Shown here piece after piece: positions 9,495 through 17,591 of a stretch of 64,000 nucleotides of DNA. A model generated the notes under the pieces. It saw only the letters and a list, made by a program, of their open reading frames with translations. It made no database searches and was not told where the DNA came from. A program made the translations under genes and the position numbers. The DNA comes from Thioclava pacifica DSM 10166 (GTDB lineage Bacteria; Pseudomonadota; Alphaproteobacteria; Rhodobacterales; Rhodobacteraceae), in NCBI RefSeq assembly GCF_000714535.1, contig NZ_AUND01000001.1, positions 1-64,000 of the forward strand, given 5' to 3'. How positions within the stretch are numbered: position 1 is the stretch's first letter; every line of letters begins with the position of its first letter.

Positions 9495-10400
9495 TCAGAA
9501 ATAGCCTTCCTGCTTTTTCTTCTCCATCGAGGCGGCCTGATCGTGGTCGATCGCGCGGCCCTGACGTTCGGAGGTGGTGGTCAGCAGCATTTCCTGGATG
9601 ACTTCCGGCAGGGTCTGCGCCTCGCTCTCGACGGCGCCGGTCAGCGGGTAGCAGCCAAGCGTGCGGAAGCGCACCGAGCGCATCACCGGCTCTTCGCCCT
9701 CGCGCAGCGGGAAGCGGTCGTCATCCACCATCAGGATCAACCCGTCACGTTCGACAGTCGGGCGCGGGGCCGAGAAGTAGAGCGGCACGATCTCGATCCC
9801 TTCGAGGTGGATGTATTGCCAGATGTCCAGCTCGGTCCAGTTCGAGATCGGGAAGACCCGGACGCTCTCGCCCTTGGCCTTGCGGGCGTTGTAGAGGCGC
9901 CAGAGCTCGGGGCGCTGGTTCTTCGGGTCCCAGCGGTGATTGGCCGAGCGGAAGGAGAAGACACGCTCCTTCGCGCGGGACTTCTCCTCGTCGCGGCGCG
10001 CGCCGCCGAAGGCCACGTCGAAGCCGTGCTTGTCGAGCGCCTGTTTCAGGCCTTCGGTCTTCCACATGTCGGTATGCAGCGAGCCGTGATCGAACGGGTT
10101 GATGCCCTTCGCCTTGGCCTCGGGGTTCTGATAGACGATCAGCTCCATCCCCGCCGCTTTCGCCGCCTTGTCGCGCAGCTTGTACATGTCCTGGAACTTC
10201 CAGGTCGTGTCGACATGCATGAGCGGGAAGGGGGGCGGCGAGGGGTAAAAGGCCTTCTTCGCGAGGTGCAGCATCACCGCGCTGTCCTTGCCGACGGAGT
10301 AGAGCATCACCGGGTTTTCGGCCTCGGCAACCACTTCACGCATGATGTGGATGCTCTCGGCTTCGAGGCGTTGCAGGTGGGTCAGGGTTTTCTGGTCCAT
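9495..10400 (-). CDS. cysD: Sulfate adenylyltransferase subunit 2
   Basis: A 301-residue PAPS-reductase/ATP-sulfurylase-type protein, the catalytic small subunit that condenses sulfate and ATP to APS with CysN. Family hallmarks are [20 protein letters not shown] (PP-loop), [14 protein letters not shown], the [18 protein letters not shown] segment and [13 protein letters not shown] 10400 was selected because [15 protein letters not shown] matches family N-termini, whereas the upstream in-frame extension runs antisense through the divergent regulator gene. It is the first gene of the cysD-cysNC operon; the 90-bp upstream region is shared with the LuxR-type regulator. Confidence 0.95.
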   Translation of the reverse strand: MDQKTLTHLQRLEAESIHIMREVVAEAENPVMLYSVGKDSAVMLHLAKKAFYPSPPPFPLMHVDTTWKFQDMYKLRDKAAKAAGMELIVYQNPEAKAKGINPFDHGSLHTDMWKTEGLKQALDKHGFDVAFGGARRDEEKSRAKERVFSFRSANHRWDPKNQRPELWRLYNARKAKGESVRVFPISNWTELDIWQYIHLEGIEIVPLYFSAPRPTVERDGLILMVDDDRFPLREGEEPVMRSVRFRTLGCYPLTGAVESEAQTLPEVIQEMLLTTTSERQGRAIDHDQAASMEKKKQEGYF

Positions 10401-10461
10401 GGGAGGGCCTTTGTCCGAACGCGAATTTTTTCCCGGTATAGGGAAGCGATCTTTCTGGATA

Positions 10462-10479
10462 ACCCCCCAAATGGGGGGT
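10462..10479. promoter_or_regulatory. Perfect inverted repeat between cysD and the LuxR-type gene
   Basis: ACCCCCC-AAAT-GGGGGGT is a perfect 7-bp inverted repeat ending 11 bp before the regulator ATG and 61 bp or more upstream of cysD. It could be an operator for the divergent pair, or an RNA hairpin covering the G-rich ribosome-site region of the regulator. It is not followed by a T-run, so it does not look like a terminator. Confidence 0.5.
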
Positions 10480-10490
10480 AAATTAAAGCA

Positions 10491-11495
10491 ATGTTGGGTC
10501 AGTCCGAAAACAGTTTGTTGATCAACGCCCTGTTTGCCGCCGCAAGTGATGCGGGGCAGGCGGGCTGGAACGGGTTTCTCGACCGCCTTTGTGTGGCCAG
10601 CCATGCCGAGGCGGCGGCATTGCGTTTGCTTGGGCCCGAAGGAGAAGGACCGGGTTGGCAGGTCGGCACGCTGGCGCTCCCCGAGGCGGAGCGGTTGCAC
10701 GCGATGCGTCTCGACAGGGTCTATTCGCAGATTGACCTGCCAGGCGGGCCGGACTGGCCGACACCCCTGCGGGCGTTGAAGGTTGCGGCGGGTGCGGCGG
10801 GGCAGGTGGCGCTGATGATTGCCCGTTCGGGACGAGAATTTCGGGCCGCCGAGGCGCTGCCGCTTTCCAATCTCGCACCTCACCTGGGGCAGGCGCTGTC
10901 GATCCAGGCCGCACTAAAGACCGAGCGGGCCCGCGCCGCGCTGGCCGGGCAAAGTGCCGCGTCGCTTGGGGCGGGTTGGGTGGTGCTGAGTTCGGCGGGA
11001 ATGGTGATCGCGCATGATCCGCAGATCGCGGCGGGGCTCGATGCGAGTGACCGGCTGCGACTGCGTCGGGGCGCGCGGCCCGAATTTGCCGACCCCGAGG
11101 CCGCGATAGCCTTTCGACAAGCCCTCGCGGCGCTGGCTGCCGGAGAAGGCGCAGAGCGCCCGATCGCGATTGCCGGCGCCCCCCCTGTGCACCTCCGGCT
11201 CGTGCTCGGAGACTGGCAGGGCGCGCCGGCCGTGATCGGCCATCTGCGCGCCCTGCCGATGGCGCAGGATCTGCCGCTCGCGCAAGTCGCGGGCGATCTC
11301 GACCTGAGCCGCTCCGAAGCGCGGCTGGCGGTGCTTCTGTGCGATGGAGCGAGCCTGCGCGAAGCCGCAGAGAGCCTCGGCTGGACGCTTGAGACCGCGC
11401 GCTCGACCTCGAAACAGATCTATGCGCGGGCCGGGGTCAGCGGCCAGACGGGGCTGTTGCGGCGGATGCTCGGCTCCGCGCTTTGGCTCGGTTAG
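10491..11495 (+). CDS. Helix-turn-helix (LuxR-type C-terminal) transcriptional regulator
   Basis: A 334-residue protein whose last roughly 65 residues look like a LuxR/GerE-type [34 protein letters not shown] followed by [19 protein letters not shown]. The first 250 residues show no domain I can name, with no autoinducer-binding pattern; related alphaproteobacterial proteins carry a sensory region here. It is divergent from cysD across 90 bp and converges on acuI with a 4-bp overlap. It might regulate sulfate activation or itself, but position is the only support. HTH assignment is fairly firm; target and ligand are unknown. Confidence 0.7.
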   Translation: MLGQSENSLLINALFAAASDAGQAGWNGFLDRLCVASHAEAAALRLLGPEGEGPGWQVGTLALPEAERLHAMRLDRVYSQIDLPGGPDWPTPLRALKVAAGAAGQVALMIARSGREFRAAEALPLSNLAPHLGQALSIQAALKTERARAALAGQSAASLGAGWVVLSSAGMVIAHDPQIAAGLDASDRLRLRRGARPEFADPEAAIAFRQALAALAAGEGAERPIAIAGAPPVHLRLVLGDWQGAPAVIGHLRALPMAQDLPLAQVAGDLDLSRSEARLAVLLCDGASLREAAESLGWTLETARSTSKQIYARAGVSGQTGLLRRMLGSALWLG

Positions 11496-12484
11496 CCAAG
11501 CTCGGGCGCAACTGGCACGACGATCCGCCCACGCACCTTCCCTTCGAGGAATTTCGGAGCCGTCGCGATCACGTCTTCCAGCGCGACCTCCATCTCCATC
11601 GCGGCGAGCTTGTCCATGTCGAGATCGGCGGCCAGACGGTTCCACGCCTCGATGCGGTCTTCGAGCGGGCACATCACGCTGTCGACGCCCGCGAGCGTGA
11701 CATTGCGCAGGATGAAGGGTGCGACCGAGGTCGGCAGCGACATCGAGCCCGCAAGCCCGCAGGCCGCGACCGTGCCGCGATAGGCCATCATGGAAAGGAC
11801 GTTGGCCAGCACCTCGCCGCCGACCACATCGACGGCCCCCGCCCAGCGTTCCTTGTTCAGCGGGCGCGCCTTGCCCGAGACTTCTTCGCGCGCGACGATC
11901 GAGGACGCGCCGAGCGATTTCAGGTAAGCCTCTTCCTCGGGGCGGCCGGTGACGGCGGCGACCGTATAGCCGAGCTTGCCCAGAAGCGCCGTCGCCACGC
12001 TGCCCACGCCGCCCGTGGCGCCGGTCACCACGACCTCGCCGCGCTCGGGCGTCACGCCATGCGCCTCGAGCGCCATCACGCAGAGCATCGCCGTGTAGCC
12101 CGCCGTGCCGATCGCCATCGCCTGCCGCAGAGAAATCCCCTCGGGCAGTTTCACCAGCCAGTCGCCCTTGAGATGCGCACGCTCTGCCAGCCCGCCCCAA
12201 TGTTTCTCGCCCACGCCCCAGCCGTTGAGCACGACGCGGTCGCCTTTGGCGAAATCGGGGTGGTTGCTCTCAGTGACGATCCCCGAGCAGTCGATGCCCG
12301 GCACCATCGGGAAGGAGCGCACCACCGGCCCCGCGCCGGTGATCGCCAGCGCGTCCTTGTAGTTGAGCGTCGAATAGGCCACGTCCACGGCCACATCGCC
12401 CTCGGCCAGCGGCGGCAGCTCGATCTCCTTCAGCGCGACGGTCTGGGTGTCTTCCGGTTTCTCGATCAGGATGGCCTGCACCAT
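11492..12484 (-). CDS. acuI: Acrylyl-CoA reductase (NADPH), AcuI-type MDR oxidoreductase
   Basis: A 330-residue medium-chain dehydrogenase/reductase of the YhdH/AcuI group. Motifs are [41 protein letters not shown] and the nucleotide-binding [22 protein letters not shown]; the structural-zinc Cys cluster of alcohol dehydrogenases is absent, as expected. AcuI reduces acryloyl-CoA to propionyl-CoA, detoxifying acrylate formed from DMSP or 3-hydroxypropionate. It lies 11 bp downstream of an AcuR-like TetR repressor, the arrangement known in Rhodobacter sphaeroides, where a DMSP lyase gene (dddL) follows. No dddL follows here; the next gene is a convergent regulator. Confidence 0.88.
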   Translation of the reverse strand: MVQAILIEKPEDTQTVALKEIELPPLAEGDVAVDVAYSTLNYKDALAITGAGPVVRSFPMVPGIDCSGIVTESNHPDFAKGDRVVLNGWGVGEKHWGGLAERAHLKGDWLVKLPEGISLRQAMAIGTAGYTAMLCVMALEAHGVTPERGEVVVTGATGGVGSVATALLGKLGYTVAAVTGRPEEEAYLKSLGASSIVAREEVSGKARPLNKERWAGAVDVVGGEVLANVLSMMAYRGTVAACGLAGSMSLPTSVAPFILRNVTLAGVDSVMCPLEDRIEAWNRLAADLDMDKLAAMEMEVALEDVIATAPKFLEGKVRGRIVVPVAPELG

Positions 12485-12495
12485 GTCATGTCCTT

Positions 12496-13137
12496 TCAGC
12501 TTTGGGCGAGCCGCAGGAACCCGTCGGCGAAGCGACGCAGCGGCTCGGGGGAATGTTGAAGTTTCGCGCGCAGGACGGCGCCTTCCCAGCCCGTCCAGAA
12601 GATCTCGGCGAGCGTGTCGGGGTCTTGATGGGCAGGCACTTCGCCCGCTGTCTGGCCCGCGCGCAGGCAGTCCGCGACCAGCGCCTGCCAGCTTTCCAGC
12701 ACGACGATGAGGCGGGCGCGGTAGTCCTCGGGCAGCGTGCCCATCTCCTGCCCGAGATTGCCGATCAGGCAGCCGCGGCGGAAATCGTATCTCGCCATGC
12801 CCGCCTCGGCGTCGCGGGTGAAGGCGTGCAGGCGCGCGAGCGGCGTCAGGTCAGCGCGGTTAAGCGAGAGGGACAGCTTGTCGCGGAAATAGGTGCCGTA
12901 AGCCTCGATCAGCTCGGCGCCGAAGGCGGCCTTGGTCGGGAAGTAGTGGTAGAAGCTGCCCTTGGTGACGCCAGCGGCGGCGGTGATCTCGTCGAGCCCG
13001 ACATTGGTGTAGCCGCGCTCGGTCAGCTGCACGAGTCCCGCGCGGATCAGCGCCTTGCGCGCGGCCTGATCGTCCGGCTTGCGCGGTGGGCGGCCCCGGC
13101 GGCGGGGGGCGTTGGAATCGGGGGCGGGGGCGCTCAT
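12496..13137 (-). CDS. acuR: TetR family repressor, AcuR-like
   Basis: A 213-residue TetR-type regulator. The HTH (about residues 28-75) includes [21 protein letters not shown] and [16 protein letters not shown]; the C-terminal half has the [15 protein letters not shown] and [15 protein letters not shown] segments that I recall from AcuR of Rhodobacter sphaeroides. AcuR binds acrylate and derepresses the acu operon. It precedes acuI by 11 bp on the same strand, so the two are likely one transcript. A palindrome lies 12 bp upstream of its start codon. Family call is firm; the AcuR name rests on sequence memory plus the acuI neighbour. Confidence 0.85.
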   Translation of the reverse strand: MSAPAPDSNAPRRRGRPPRKPDDQAARKALIRAGLVQLTERGYTNVGLDEITAAAGVTKGSFYHYFPTKAAFGAELIEAYGTYFRDKLSLSLNRADLTPLARLHAFTRDAEAGMARYDFRRGCLIGNLGQEMGTLPEDYRARLIVVLESWQALVADCLRAGQTAGEVPAHQDPDTLAEIFWTGWEGAVLRAKLQHSPEPLRRFADGFLRLAQS

Positions 13138-13148
13138 GCGGATTTAAT

Positions 13149-13162
13149 ATACCGAATGGTAT
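13149..13162. promoter_or_regulatory. Palindromic TetR-type operator upstream of acuR
   Basis: ATACC-GAAT-GGTAT is a perfect 5-bp inverted repeat in an AT-rich stretch just upstream of the acuR start codon, overlapping the expected promoter. TetR-family operators commonly take this form, so autoregulation of acuR-acuI by its own repressor is likely. Binding is inferred, not shown. Confidence 0.6.
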
Positions 13163-13193
13163 GATAAATAAAGCGCCGTAATCTTGGGGTCGC

Positions 13194-14411
13194 TCAGCCG
13201 CCCGAACGGGGCGCGACGGGCGAGCCGTCCTCCAGCCCCTCGACCGGGTAAAGCACGACCTGATCGCCCTCGCTCAGCCCCGATGTAACCTCGGCCACGG
13301 TGCCGTTATCCGTGCCGATCTCGACCGAGACCTCATGCGCGCGGCCGTCCTCGACCTTGAAGGCCGCCCAGCCCGTGCCGCGCCGGAACAGGGCGCTGGA
13401 GGGCACGCGCAGCGCATCCTCCGCCTGCCAGACCACGATTTGCACTGTCACCTGAAACCCGTGGCCGAGCCCCGCACGTTTTGCCGGATCGCCGGTGAAG
13501 CCGATCACCACGCCGACGCGCTGTTCCTCGACCCCCAGCGCGGAAACCTTCGTCGTGCCCGCCGGATCGACGCGCAGCACCTTGCCATTCAGCACATCCG
13601 GCCCACCCCAATCGGTGATCTCGACCGGATCGCCCACGCGCACCCGCACCGCGTCGCGCGAGAGCAGGTCGGCCACCACCTCCAGCCCGTCCGAGATATT
13701 GCCGATCTCCATGATCGGGCTGCCGGCGGAGAGGACCGTCTCGTTCTCCTGCAGGATCTGCAGCACGGTTCCGGTCGCAGGCGCATAAAGCGGGATCGTC
13801 TCGGCGCCGGCGCTATTGGCGACGGCGGCATCGTTTTGCAGCACCGATTGCGCCGAGGCGACGGCCGCCTCGCGCATCGCGATCGCGGCTTTCGCGGCGG
13901 CCTCCTGGGCTGCGGCGTAATCGGCGTTGATCTGGTCGCGGTCGAGCGCGGATTGGCTGATCGTGCCCGAGAGCGCAAGACGCTGGGCGCGCGACAGATC
14001 CGCATCGGCCTGCTCGCGCATCGCGACGGCCGCGCGGTAATCGCCTTGGGCCGCGCTCAGCGCCGCCTGCGCCTCGGCCAGCGCGGCCTCGGCCTGCGCG
14101 CGGCTGCGGGCATCGAGCACGGCGGGCAGGGCGGGGCGCATCCGCGCCACCACCGTTTCGCCCTTCACCACCGGGTCGCCCACATGGATGTCGAGCCGCT
14201 GCAGCCGACCGCTCACCGGGGTCGAGACCGTGTAGCTTTCGCTGACCCGCGTGCGCCCGTCATCCTCGATCGCAAGCCGCATCGGCCCGCGCGTGACGGT
14301 CCCGAGATCGACCGTCTGCGACTGCGGCCAGAGCAGGGCCGCCACGGCGCCTGCCGCGATCAGCGCGACGAGGATCAGGATCAGCCAGCGGGTGCGGGGT
14401 CTTGGGGTCAC
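13194..14411 (-). CDS. HlyD/MacA-type efflux periplasmic adaptor subunit
   Basis: A 405-residue membrane-fusion protein. An N-terminal membrane anchor (about residues 9-28, ILILVALIAAGAVAALLW) is followed by a split lipoyl domain (STPVSGRLQRLDIHVGDPV and LYAPATGTVLQI) around a long alpha-helical hairpin rich in Ala and Gln (about 105-200), then beta-barrel and membrane-proximal domains. It would link an inner-membrane ABC exporter to the periplasm or an outer-membrane channel. It is the last gene of a three-gene minus-strand operon, 4 bp after the permease. No outer-membrane factor is encoded nearby, and the exported compound is unknown. Confidence 0.88.
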   Translation of the reverse strand: MTPRPRTRWLILILVALIAAGAVAALLWPQSQTVDLGTVTRGPMRLAIEDDGRTRVSESYTVSTPVSGRLQRLDIHVGDPVVKGETVVARMRPALPAVLDARSRAQAEAALAEAQAALSAAQGDYRAAVAMREQADADLSRAQRLALSGTISQSALDRDQINADYAAAQEAAAKAAIAMREAAVASAQSVLQNDAAVANSAGAETIPLYAPATGTVLQILQENETVLSAGSPIMEIGNISDGLEVVADLLSRDAVRVRVGDPVEITDWGGPDVLNGKVLRVDPAGTTKVSALGVEEQRVGVVIGFTGDPAKRAGLGHGFQVTVQIVVWQAEDALRVPSSALFRRGTGWAAFKVEDGRAHEVSVEIGTDNGTVAEVTSGLSEGDQVVLYPVEGLEDGSPVAPRSGG

Positions 14412-14415
14412 GAGG

Positions 14416-16779
14416 TCAGTCCCTTGCCTTGAGCGCCGTCACCATGTTCAACCGATCCTGAGCGCGGCGCAACATCAGGATCGAGACCAGCATCGCCGCG
14501 ACCACCACCAGCACCGCCTTGGCGATGCTGGGCAGATCGAAGCTGACGCTGACCTTGTAAAGCTCGTTCGAGAAAGCCACCGCGATCAGATTGGCGAGCC
14601 ACCAGCCCAGCCAGATCCCCAGCGGCAGCGCGATTGCCACCAGCACCGCGATCTCGCCCGCCAGAACTAGCGTCACCTCGGCGCGGGTGAAGCCCAGCAC
14701 GCGCAGGCTCGCGAGTTCATGGGCGCGCTCGGCGAAGGCGTTGCGCGCGGCGTTATAGACGATGCCGAAGCTCAGCACGAAGGCGATGGCGCCGAAAACG
14801 AAGCGCATCTGGCCCGCGCCCTCATCGGCGATCTTGCGAAAGGCCGCGTAGCTGTCGGCCTTGACCGAGACGCCCGCCACCTTGGGCCGCTCGCGCAGCG
14901 CGTGCAGCAGCTCCGGCGAGGGCGGGCCGGCGGTGCGGATCGAGACCGAGGTGATCCGGTCGGCCTCTCCGATCGCGCGGGTGAGCGCATCGAGGCGCAT
15001 ATAGGCGGGCGAGCCCAGCAGCGTGTCGGAGACCGCGACGACGGGCAGGGTCAGGTGACGCTTGCGTCCTTCGGTGACTTCGGCGGTGATCAGATCGCCG
15101 GGATGAAGCTTCAGAAGCTCCGCCAGCCCGCGCGACAGCACCACCCCGTTTGCAGGCAGCGGGATCGGGTTCAGCCCGGTATCGAGCGCGCGGTTCAACG
15201 TGGCAGGGTCGGGCAGCCCGGTCAGCTCGCCGCGATGGGTGATCGGGCCGTTGCGAAACAGCACCGGGACCATGCGCTGCGGCTCGGCCTCGAGCACGCC
15301 GGGCAGATGGGCGATCTCGTGGGTGACATCGCGCGAGATCGGATGGATGAAGCTCACCGCCGCATCCGAGCGATCCGCGAAGCCGAAGGTCACCGCCATC
15401 GTGTGATCGAAGCCCGCATAGATGATCAGCATCGCCATGTTGAGCGCGAGCCCCGCCGCCACACCCGCGATGGTGCCGAGGCTGCGAAACGGCTGGCGCG
15501 TGATCTGGCGCAGGATCATCCGCCCCGGCTGATCGAGCGGACGGGTCAGGAGCGCCAGAAACCCGATCCGGCCATGGGTGAAATCGGGCGGGGCGGGCGG
15601 ACGCATCGCCTCGGCCGGGGTCAGGCGGAACACGGTGCGCAACGCGATCGCCGCGCCCAGGGCGGCGGCGAGCAGCGAGAAGGCGAGGCCTCCCGCGAAA
15701 GGACCGGGGCGCATCGAGAAGACGAGATAGGGGAACTTGTAGAACTCCATGTAGATCCCGGTGATGCCGCGCCCCGCCATCACGCCCAGCCCCGAGCCAA
15801 GCGCCGCCCCCGCCAGCGCGATCAGCAGCGCCAGTTCGAGGTAATGCCCCGCGATCTCGGCCCCGCTATGGCCGAAGGCCTTCATCAGCCCGATCTCGCG
15901 CCGTTCCGCCTGCACGATCCGGGTGATCGTGACATTGAGCAGGAAGGCCGCGACGGCGAGGAAAATGGGCGGCAGGAAAAGGCGCGACTGGCGCAACCCG
16001 TTCAGCTCTTCGTCGATGAAGCGTGCCGAGGTCTGCTGGTCCTGCAGGTAGCCCGCGCCGCCGCCATAGGGCGCCATCAGCCGGTCGAGATCGGCCAGCA
16101 CCGCCTTGCGCGGGCGTTCGCGGGTGGTCAGCACCAGAACCTCGTTGAACGCGCCATCAAGATCGAGCACGGCAGCGGCCGCTTTGCGCTCCATCCAGAT
16201 CACGGCGAAGCGGCCGTCGGTGGGGAAGAACTCGCCCGGCGCGGGCATGAACAGGAACTCGGGCGAGCGCGCGAAGCCGACCACGCGCAGGCGCTGGTGG
16301 CGACCCTCGACGGTGACGCCGAGCGTGTCGCCAAGCGCGATCCCGCGCGCGGCGGCGAAAGTGTCAAGCAGCACGACCTCGTCGCTGCGCCCCGCCACCG
16401 GCATCCGCCCCGCCGTCATCAGAATGCCGTTGAGCCCCGCAGGCCCCGGCAGCGACAGGATGCGCGCCTGCACCGGCTCGCCCCCATCCGCGTCGATCCT
16501 TCCGTAACCGCTCAGCCGCCCTTCAGCGGTCAGCACGCCGGGGATCGCGCTGACCTTCTCCATCAGGGAATTCGGCGCGCGGGTCAGCGGCTCGAAGACC
16601 TGCGCGAAGCGGTGGCGTTCGAAATAAGCGTCGCGGGTGATGGTGAGCGTGTCGGTCAGCCCCGCCATCATCACCTGCACCATCACGCCGACCGCAACCA
16701 CCGCCGCAATCGCGAGCGCCTGCGCGCGGATGCGCCAGAGGTCGCGGCCGAGCTTGCGATGCAGGATCGTCATCGCCAT
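14416..16779 (-). CDS. ABC transporter permease, FtsX-like, two FtsX domains
   Basis: A 787-residue inner-membrane protein. One membrane segment near the N-terminus (QALAIAAVVAVGVMVQVMMA) is followed by a large periplasmic domain. A three-helix FtsX unit with VQAERREIGLMKAFGHSGAEI comes next, then a second periplasmic domain and a terminal FtsX unit (ERAHELASLRVLGFTRAEV). This duplicated layout resembles lipoprotein or exporter permeases that work with LolD/MacB-type ATPases. ATG 16779 lies 5 bp after the ATPase stop; an ATG at 16773 is an equally possible start. It forms an exporter with the ATPase upstream and the HlyD-type adaptor downstream. Confidence 0.85.
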   Translation of the reverse strand: MAMTILHRKLGRDLWRIRAQALAIAAVVAVGVMVQVMMAGLTDTLTITRDAYFERHRFAQVFEPLTRAPNSLMEKVSAIPGVLTAEGRLSGYGRIDADGGEPVQARILSLPGPAGLNGILMTAGRMPVAGRSDEVVLLDTFAAARGIALGDTLGVTVEGRHQRLRVVGFARSPEFLFMPAPGEFFPTDGRFAVIWMERKAAAAVLDLDGAFNEVLVLTTRERPRKAVLADLDRLMAPYGGGAGYLQDQQTSARFIDEELNGLRQSRLFLPPIFLAVAAFLLNVTITRIVQAERREIGLMKAFGHSGAEIAGHYLELALLIALAGAALGSGLGVMAGRGITGIYMEFYKFPYLVFSMRPGPFAGGLAFSLLAAALGAAIALRTVFRLTPAEAMRPPAPPDFTHGRIGFLALLTRPLDQPGRMILRQITRQPFRSLGTIAGVAAGLALNMAMLIIYAGFDHTMAVTFGFADRSDAAVSFIHPISRDVTHEIAHLPGVLEAEPQRMVPVLFRNGPITHRGELTGLPDPATLNRALDTGLNPIPLPANGVVLSRGLAELLKLHPGDLITAEVTEGRKRHLTLPVVAVSDTLLGSPAYMRLDALTRAIGEADRITSVSIRTAGPPSPELLHALRERPKVAGVSVKADSYAAFRKIADEGAGQMRFVFGAIAFVLSFGIVYNAARNAFAERAHELASLRVLGFTRAEVTLVLAGEIAVLVAIALPLGIWLGWWLANLIAVAFSNELYKVSVSFDLPSIAKAVLVVVAAMLVSILMLRRAQDRLNMVTALKARD

Positions 16780-16783
16780 CGGC

Positions 16784-17488
16784 TCACCACTCGATCTCGG
16801 ACGGATCGGCGCGGGTCTCGTTGGTGATCGTCTCGCGCAGCTGGCCATCGGTGAAATGCAGAACGCGATGGGCCATCGCCGCCGTCGCCGCCGCATGGGT
16901 GACGATCAGAACGGTGGTGCCCAGCTCGCGGTTCACGTCGTTGAGGACCTGCAAGACGCGCCGCCCGGTCGTGCTGTCCAGCGCCCCCGTCGGCTCGTCG
17001 CAGAACAGAACCGCCGGGCGTTTCGCGATGGCGCGGGCGATGGCGACACGCTGTTGTTCGCCCCCCGACATCTGCGCCGGGAAATGGTCGAGCCGCCCTT
17101 CGAGGCCCACCAGCCGCAGCGCCTCGCCCGCATCCATCGGGTCATGCGAAATCTCCGTCACCAGCTCGACATTCTCGCGCGCGGTGAGGCTGGGCATCAG
17201 GTTGTAGAACTGGAAGACGAAGCCCACATGGCTGCGCCGGTATTGCGTGAGCGCGCGTTCGGACATGTCGGTCAGGCACTGATCGCCGAACCAGGCCTTG
17301 CCCGAGCTGGGCCGGTCGAGCCCGCCGATGATGTTCAGAAAGGTGGACTTGCCGCTGCCCGAAGGGCCAAGCAGCACCACGACCTCGCCGCGCGGGATTT
17401 CCAGCGTCACCTCGCGCAGGGCGTGGACGGCGGCCGGACCCTCGCCATAGGTCTTCGATAGCGCTTCTGTGCGAAAGGCGGGCTGCAC
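16784..17488 (-). CDS. ABC transporter ATP-binding protein (LolD/MacB type)
   Basis: A 234-residue ABC ATPase. All core motifs are visible: Walker [16 protein letters not shown]-loop [18 protein letters not shown], signature [16 protein letters not shown], Walker [15 protein letters not shown] and H-loop [12 protein letters not shown]. The GTG at 17488 was chosen because a GGAG site lies about 7 bp upstream and it gives a family-typical length. An upstream ATG at 17560 would add 24 residues of low-complexity, basic sequence. It is the first gene of the operon with the FtsX permease and HlyD-like adaptor, so it powers that exporter. Confidence 0.88.
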   Translation of the reverse strand: MQPAFRTEALSKTYGEGPAAVHALREVTLEIPRGEVVVLLGPSGSGKSTFLNIIGGLDRPSSGKAWFGDQCLTDMSERALTQYRRSHVGFVFQFYNLMPSLTARENVELVTEISHDPMDAGEALRLVGLEGRLDHFPAQMSGGEQQRVAIARAIAKRPAVLFCDEPTGALDSTTGRRVLQVLNDVNRELGTTVLIVTHAAATAAMAHRVLHFTDGQLRETITNETRADPSEIEW

Positions 17489-17591
17489 GCGCGGGCTCCG
17501 TGATCGTTGCGGGCCGGATGGCCCGGTTGCGATCAGATCACAGCCCCGCGAGACAGTCAAAACCCGAGAGGGTAAAACCGCCTGGCCTGCC

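Noticed and set aside
14719-16827. A 702-codon plus-strand frame opposite the ABC permease.
   Set aside because: No family features and no ribosome site; the minus-strand permease is clearly the gene.
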